Shown: positions 60,491 through 64,000 of the stretch, one piece after another
Numbering within the stretch: the stretch's first letter is position 1
Layout of the letters: every line of letters begins with the position of its first letter
Assembly (NCBI RefSeq): GCF_014333615.1
Contig: NZ_JACSCY010000002.1
Location: forward strand, 186,001-250,000
Origin: Hymenobacter citatus
Lineage (GTDB): Bacteria; Bacteroidota; Bacteroidia; Cytophagales; Hymenobacteraceae
Reading direction: 5' to 3'
DNA length: 64,000 bases
Notes under the pieces: model-generated
Databases searched by the model: none
Told to the model about the DNA's origin: nothing
Seen by the model: only the letters and a program-made list of their open reading frames with translations
Position numbers and translations under genes: made by a program

Positions 60491-62146
60491 ATGGGAAGGA
60501 TTGAAGAAGAGCAACCGCAGGACGACTCCCGCGCTAAACTAGCGCTGAGCGCGCTGCGTCAGCGGGCCGAGGAACGGCGGCAGCTGACTACGCGGCCTGC
60601 ACCAGCTGGTACACCGGCCGAGGTGCGGCAGCTGGTGCAGGAGCTGCAAGTGCACCAGATTGAGCTGGAAATGCAGTATGAGGAACTGTTGCTGGCTCAA
60701 GTGGAGGCCGAGAAAAGCCGCGCGCAGTATGTTGATCTATACGAGTTTGCGCCCGTGGGCTACTGCACCATCGCCGTCGACGGTCAGCTACAGCAGTTGA
60801 ATTTGCGCGCCAGCCAGCTATTGGGTGCGCCGAGGCAGCAGCTGGTAGGGCGGCGCTTGACGTTGTTCGTAGAGATGAGCAGTCGGGAGTCGTTTATGGT
60901 GTTTCTACAGCAGCTGCTCATCACTGAGCAAGGCCAGACCCTGATACTGCCCATGCGCCGCATTGATGACAGCGTGTTTTATGCCCGTCTGGAAGGTATG
61001 TCTGTACTCACGGGCACCACCGAGCCGCAGTGCCGCTTGGCCCTGTTCGATGTAACGGAGCAATACCAGGCGCAACAAGCACTAACCATCAGCATGAAGC
61101 GGTTTCGTACGCTCTTTGAGCAGAGTGAAGACGGTATGCTGCTGCTGCGCAACAATCGGTTTGTAGACTGCAACAACAGCGTCCTGCGCCTGCTGCAACT
61201 ACCCCATAAAGAAGCTTTGCTTGGCCAACATGCCTCGGCTTTCTCGCCCGAGCGGCAGCCCAATGGCTTGCAGTCCTTTGCCCTGGCCGATCATTACTGG
61301 GATGAGGTACTGCTGCGCGGCTCCTTGCAATTTGAGTGGTGTCGACTGCGGGCCAACGGAGAGCCGTTTTGGGAGGAAGTGCTGCTCACCTCAATTCCCG
61401 AGGAAGAGGGTAGCGCATTGGTGCACGCCAACTGGCGCGACATCACAGACCGCAAGCTGGCGGAGGTTGAGCGGGCTACCCAGCAGCAGCGCCTCGCCGA
61501 TGCCGTACTGAACGCCCAAGAAGTTGAGAAGCGCCGTATTGCGGAGTCGTTGCACAACGGGCTGGGACAGTCGCTGTATGCCGCCAAGTTGCACCTAGAC
61601 CATATCCAGGTAGGGAACGAGCAAGCCTCGCAGCAAGCCAAATCGAAGGTAGGGCAGCTGTTGTCCAGTGCCATCAAGCAGGCCCGCACGTTGTCGCACC
61701 AGCTTGTGCCCACCATGCTGGACGACTTTGGGCTGGAAGCGGCCATGAAAGATATCTGCCGGATTTGCAGCAGCCCGGTCTTACAGCTACGCTGCCACGT
61801 GCAGCCCCTACCCGCCAGCCTGCCCAAAAACCTGCAAATTGCCGTGTATCGCATGGCGCAGGAGCTAACCAACAATATCGTAAAACACGCCCAAGCTACG
61901 CAAGCACAGCTGCGCCTATATAAGGAGGGTAGCTACCTCATTCTTCAGGCTCTCGACAACGGCCGCGGCTTCGACGCGCAGCAGTCATCTTCCTCCGATA
62001 GCTTGGGGCTGAGTGCTATCCGCGACCGGGTGCGCCTGCTAAACGGCAACCTGAACATCGACTCGGAGACCGGGCAGGGGACGGACGTCACGGTTTCTCT
62101 ACCCTTGGCCCAGGACAGATTCACTACGGCGGCCTCCGCAGGCTGA
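60491..62146 (+). CDS. PAS-domain histidine kinase, HisKA_3 type, soluble
   Basis: 551 residues without membrane helices. A coiled-coil start (LVQELQVHQIELEMQYEELL) leads to PAS domains at about 80-195 and 200-320 (EFAPVGYCTIAVDGQLQQLN, FEQSEDGMLLLRNNRFVDCN). The dimerisation helix has His355 in RRIAESLHNGLGQSL. The ATPase has MAQELTNNIVKHAQ, LDNGRGFDA and LGLSAIRDRVRLLNG with GQGTDVTVSLPL. This class normally phosphorylates LuxR-type regulators, but none is adjacent. Being directly downstream of the CheB-CheR-PAS fusion, it probably shares its signal; the regulator must lie elsewhere. Confidence 0.92.
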   Translation: MGRIEEEQPQDDSRAKLALSALRQRAEERRQLTTRPAPAGTPAEVRQLVQELQVHQIELEMQYEELLLAQVEAEKSRAQYVDLYEFAPVGYCTIAVDGQLQQLNLRASQLLGAPRQQLVGRRLTLFVEMSSRESFMVFLQQLLITEQGQTLILPMRRIDDSVFYARLEGMSVLTGTTEPQCRLALFDVTEQYQAQQALTISMKRFRTLFEQSEDGMLLLRNNRFVDCNNSVLRLLQLPHKEALLGQHASAFSPERQPNGLQSFALADHYWDEVLLRGSLQFEWCRLRANGEPFWEEVLLTSIPEEEGSALVHANWRDITDRKLAEVERATQQQRLADAVLNAQEVEKRRIAESLHNGLGQSLYAAKLHLDHIQVGNEQASQQAKSKVGQLLSSAIKQARTLSHQLVPTMLDDFGLEAAMKDICRICSSPVLQLRCHVQPLPASLPKNLQIAVYRMAQELTNNIVKHAQATQAQLRLYKEGSYLILQALDNGRGFDAQQSSSSDSLGLSAIRDRVRLLNGNLNIDSETGQGTDVTVSLPLAQDRFTTAASAG

Positions 62147-62153
62147 GCGCCGC

Positions 62154-62393
62154 CTAAAGCGACTGGCGGTCGGAACCGAAGGGTACAGGTGAGGGTAGGG
62201 CGCAGGGCGCGGCCAGCAAATCGCAGACTTCCTGCCAGCTCAGCTCGCCGGCCACATACCGCTGATACAGAGCCTGGGCGCGGGCCGGCGTTTTGAGGCC
62301 CATATTTTCCCGCACAATTAGCATCTGCCGAAGCACGTGTGCCCGCTGCTGCTGCGTCTGGGCAAAGGGGCCGAATTTAGGATTGTGAGCCAT
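62154..62393 (-). CDS. Small protein, VbhA-antitoxin-like
   Basis: 79 residues, mostly helical, with no signal peptide. The core VRENMGLKTPARAQALYQRY followed by VAGELSWQEVCDLL resembles the VbhA-type antitoxin pattern (short helical bundle with a R-Y-V-A-G-E/I motif) that inhibits Fic enzymes. No Fic toxin gene is adjacent, and the inhibitory (S/T)xxxE(G/N) motif is not clear, so it may simply be a small regulatory protein of that fold. Convergent with the kinase gene, 7 bp from its stop. Confidence 0.5.
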   Translation of the reverse strand: MAHNPKFGPFAQTQQQRAHVLRQMLIVRENMGLKTPARAQALYQRYVAGELSWQEVCDLLAAPCALPSPVPFGSDRQSL

Positions 62394-62592
62394 AAGAATA
62401 CTGGAAAGGAGAGGATAGGACGAGTAGCAAATTTGCTAAATTGTATATAGAGAATCAATCGTATAAACCCGTAAGTGGCTTAGTGACAATTACGTAATTA
62501 ACCTCGTTTTAGAAATCAGTATCGAAAGCAGGAGTAGGTAACCGTGGTAAGCAAATACACGGCAGTAGTCAGTGGGAACACATTTTTGGAAC

Positions 62593-62627
62593 AAAAAAAG
62601 GCCATCTGCCGGAGGGCAGATGGCCTT
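62593..62627 (-). terminator. Terminator of tRNA-Glu copy A
   Basis: 13-bp stem (AAGGCCATCTGCC and its complement) with a 4-nt loop and a T7 tail on the minus strand, 16 bp after the tRNA. Confidence 0.9.
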
Positions 62628-62642
62628 GCAAAGCGGGGGAAG

Positions 62643-62714
62643 TAGTCCGTAGGGGAATCGAACCCCTGTTGGCAGAATGAAAATCTGCAGTCCTAACCCC
62701 TAGACGAACGGACC
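62643..62714 (-). tRNA. tRNA-Glu (anticodon TTC), copy A
   Basis: 72 nt reading GGTCCGT...ACGGACTA on the minus strand. Full cloverleaf: 7-bp acceptor with a G-U first pair, D arm GTCT-GGAC, anticodon stem GCAGA/TCTGC with loop TTTTCAT, T arm AGGGG-TTCGATT-CCCCT. CCA is not encoded. Confidence 0.97.
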
Positions 62715-62746
62715 AGATAACTGTGCCCCGATGCGCTTTGGTGCTG

Positions 62747-62776
62747 CAAAGGTAATATCAGATCATAAGAATGCAA
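62747..62776 (-). promoter_or_regulatory. Promoter of tRNA-Glu copy A
   Basis: Minus strand TTG (62774-62776), 19-nt spacer, TACCTTTG (62747-62754). Transcription would begin about 25 nt before the mature tRNA. Confidence 0.75.
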
Positions 62777-62992
62777 GTAGGCAGCAGAAAAAAATATTAT
62801 GCAAGCTATTTCCGTGCTTTCTGGGCTTGTTTAGCTTACCGAAAATTAGTGCTGGCGCTGCTAAACGGCTGGCGGCGCTTCAGCCTATACCGGAAGTAGA
62901 TGTTGCTAGTCGCCGGGTGTATAACAGAACCGTCGGGTAACACGCCCCACCCGTGTTGTAAAGAAAAGTGAATAATGAAACCATAGGACAAT

Positions 62993-63026
62993 AAAAAAGG
63001 CCTTCTGCTGGGGAGCAGAAGGCCTT
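62993..63026 (-). terminator. Terminator of tRNA-Glu copy B
   Basis: 13-bp stem (AAGGCCTTCTGCT and its complement), 4-nt loop and a T6 tail on the minus strand. Confidence 0.9.
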
Positions 63027-63041
63027 GCAAAGCGGGGGAAG

Positions 63042-63113
63042 TAGTCCGTAGGGGAATCGAACCCCTGTTGGCAGAATGAAAATCTGCAGTCCTAACCCCT
63101 AGACGAACGGACC
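63042..63113 (-). tRNA. tRNA-Glu (anticodon TTC), copy B
   Basis: Identical in every base to copy A, 399 bp away. It has its own promoter and terminator, so the two are separate transcription units. Confidence 0.97.
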
Positions 63114-63145
63114 AGATAACTGTGCCCCGATGCGCTTTGGTGCTG

Positions 63146-63175
63146 CAAAAGTAGCGTAGGGAAACTTCAACGCAA
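63146..63175 (-). promoter_or_regulatory. Promoter of tRNA-Glu copy B
   Basis: Minus strand TTG (63173-63175), 19-nt spacer, TACTTTTG (63146-63153). Spacing is the same as at copy A although the spacer sequence is unrelated. Confidence 0.75.
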
Positions 63176-63358
63176 TATCTGATGCGAAAAAAAAGTGTAC
63201 TCGCTGGCAAATAGATTGATTTACAGGTAGAAAATTTTTCGTTTTTACCTCATCATACGAAGCGGAATAGCTACGAACTGCCATCTGTACGTACTAAAGG
63301 CATTTACCTGCCAGCGCGGAAACACTTCCGAAACACTTGTCCTACCTGGCTGGTTAAT

Positions 63359-63389
63359 TTGGCGAAGTTAAGGAGGCCCTTTACCTTCG
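63359..63389 (+). promoter_or_regulatory. Promoter of the gap gene
   Basis: TTG (63359-63361), 20-nt spacer, TACCTTCG (63382-63389), one base off TAnnTTTG. Leader of about 55 nt with one hairpin. Confidence 0.5.
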
Positions 63390-63411
63390 CCTCGCCTAAC
63401 CCTAAACCCGA

Positions 63412-63427
63412 CCCGCACTTGTGCGGG
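63412..63427 (+). other. Small hairpin in the gap leader
   Basis: CCCGCAC-TT-GTGCGGG, 24 bp before the start codon. It may stabilise the mRNA; no riboswitch class recognised. Confidence 0.5.
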
Positions 63428-63435
63428 CCGATTAA

Positions 63436-64000
<565 letters not shown>

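Larger units (their letters stand above)
62622..63149. repeat. Direct duplication of a tRNA-Glu unit (129 bp, offset 399)
   Basis: Bases 62622-62750 and 63021-63149 are identical: tRNA, leader and part of the terminator stem. The hairpin loops and the -7 spacers differ slightly. The sequence between the copies is unrelated and holds no gene. Confidence 0.9.

Noticed and set aside
62836..63210. 124-residue minus-strand ORF near 63 kb
   Set aside because: It runs straight through a tRNA-Glu gene and its terminator.

Overview
The window looks like chromosomal DNA from a GC-rich member of the Bacteroidota, most likely Hymenobacter or a close relative (Hymenobacteraceae). This is an inference from gene content and style. 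There are TonB receptors with carboxypeptidase-like N-terminal domains, DUF4249 lipoproteins and a type IX secretion C-terminal sorting domain. Promoters of the Bacteroidota type (TTG, 19-21 nt, TAnnTTTG) can be read in front of several genes, and Shine-Dalgarno sequences are mostly absent. Genes are dense on both strands, and many intergenic gaps carry long, related inverted repeats.

Layout. 0-6 kb: a divergent HxlR regulator / NmrA-type reductase pair with a readable promoter-operator, an aquaporin, and a divergent TonB siderophore receptor / PepSY membrane protein pair. 6-14 kb: ankyrin protein, SBF-like transporter, then a visibly AT-richer three-gene envelope operon (STN-TonB receptor, DUF4249 lipoprotein, MG2/plug protein) closed by a terminator. 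14-20 kb: LLM flavin oxidoreductase, 14-TM drug exporter, TauE-like exporter, Spy-like protein, SDR. 20-31.4 kb: the most distinctive region, a TPR histidine kinase and a LuxR-type response regulator embedded among four 'GIGT' surface-fibre-like genes and one T9SS cargo gene. The same palindrome (GTACATC-AA-GATGTAC) lies exactly 36 bp before two of the fibre genes. The region also holds a broken S74 chaperone domain and a relic of a fibre C-terminus. 31-35.6 kb: small secreted proteins, a relic of the SDR 3' end, a membrane MutS-like ATPase, a lipoprotein, a GerW-family protein. 35.8-41 kb: fused transaldolase-phosphoglucose isomerase and transketolase. 41-46.4 kb: modABC, Fpg-type DNA glycosylase, SpoIIAA-like protein, M48 peptidase. 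46.5-55 kb: a large envelope protein, two DUF2382 stress proteins, a GH15 hydrolase and a fused OtsA-OtsB (trehalose/stress block). 55.5-62.4 kb: an AT-hook mini-protein, a solitary CheB, a CheB-CheR-PAS fusion, a PAS histidine kinase, and a VbhA-like small protein. 62.5-64 kb: two identical tRNA-Glu genes with their own promoters and terminators, then the 5' part of gapA.

Working together: tkt, tal-pgi and gap form carbon-core functions. OtsAB and GH15 probably make and turn over trehalose beside stress proteins. The kinase/regulator pair probably switches the fibre operons through the shared palindrome. At least nine intergenic inverted repeats, one nested inside another and one inside the mod operon, suggest a spreading small palindromic element.
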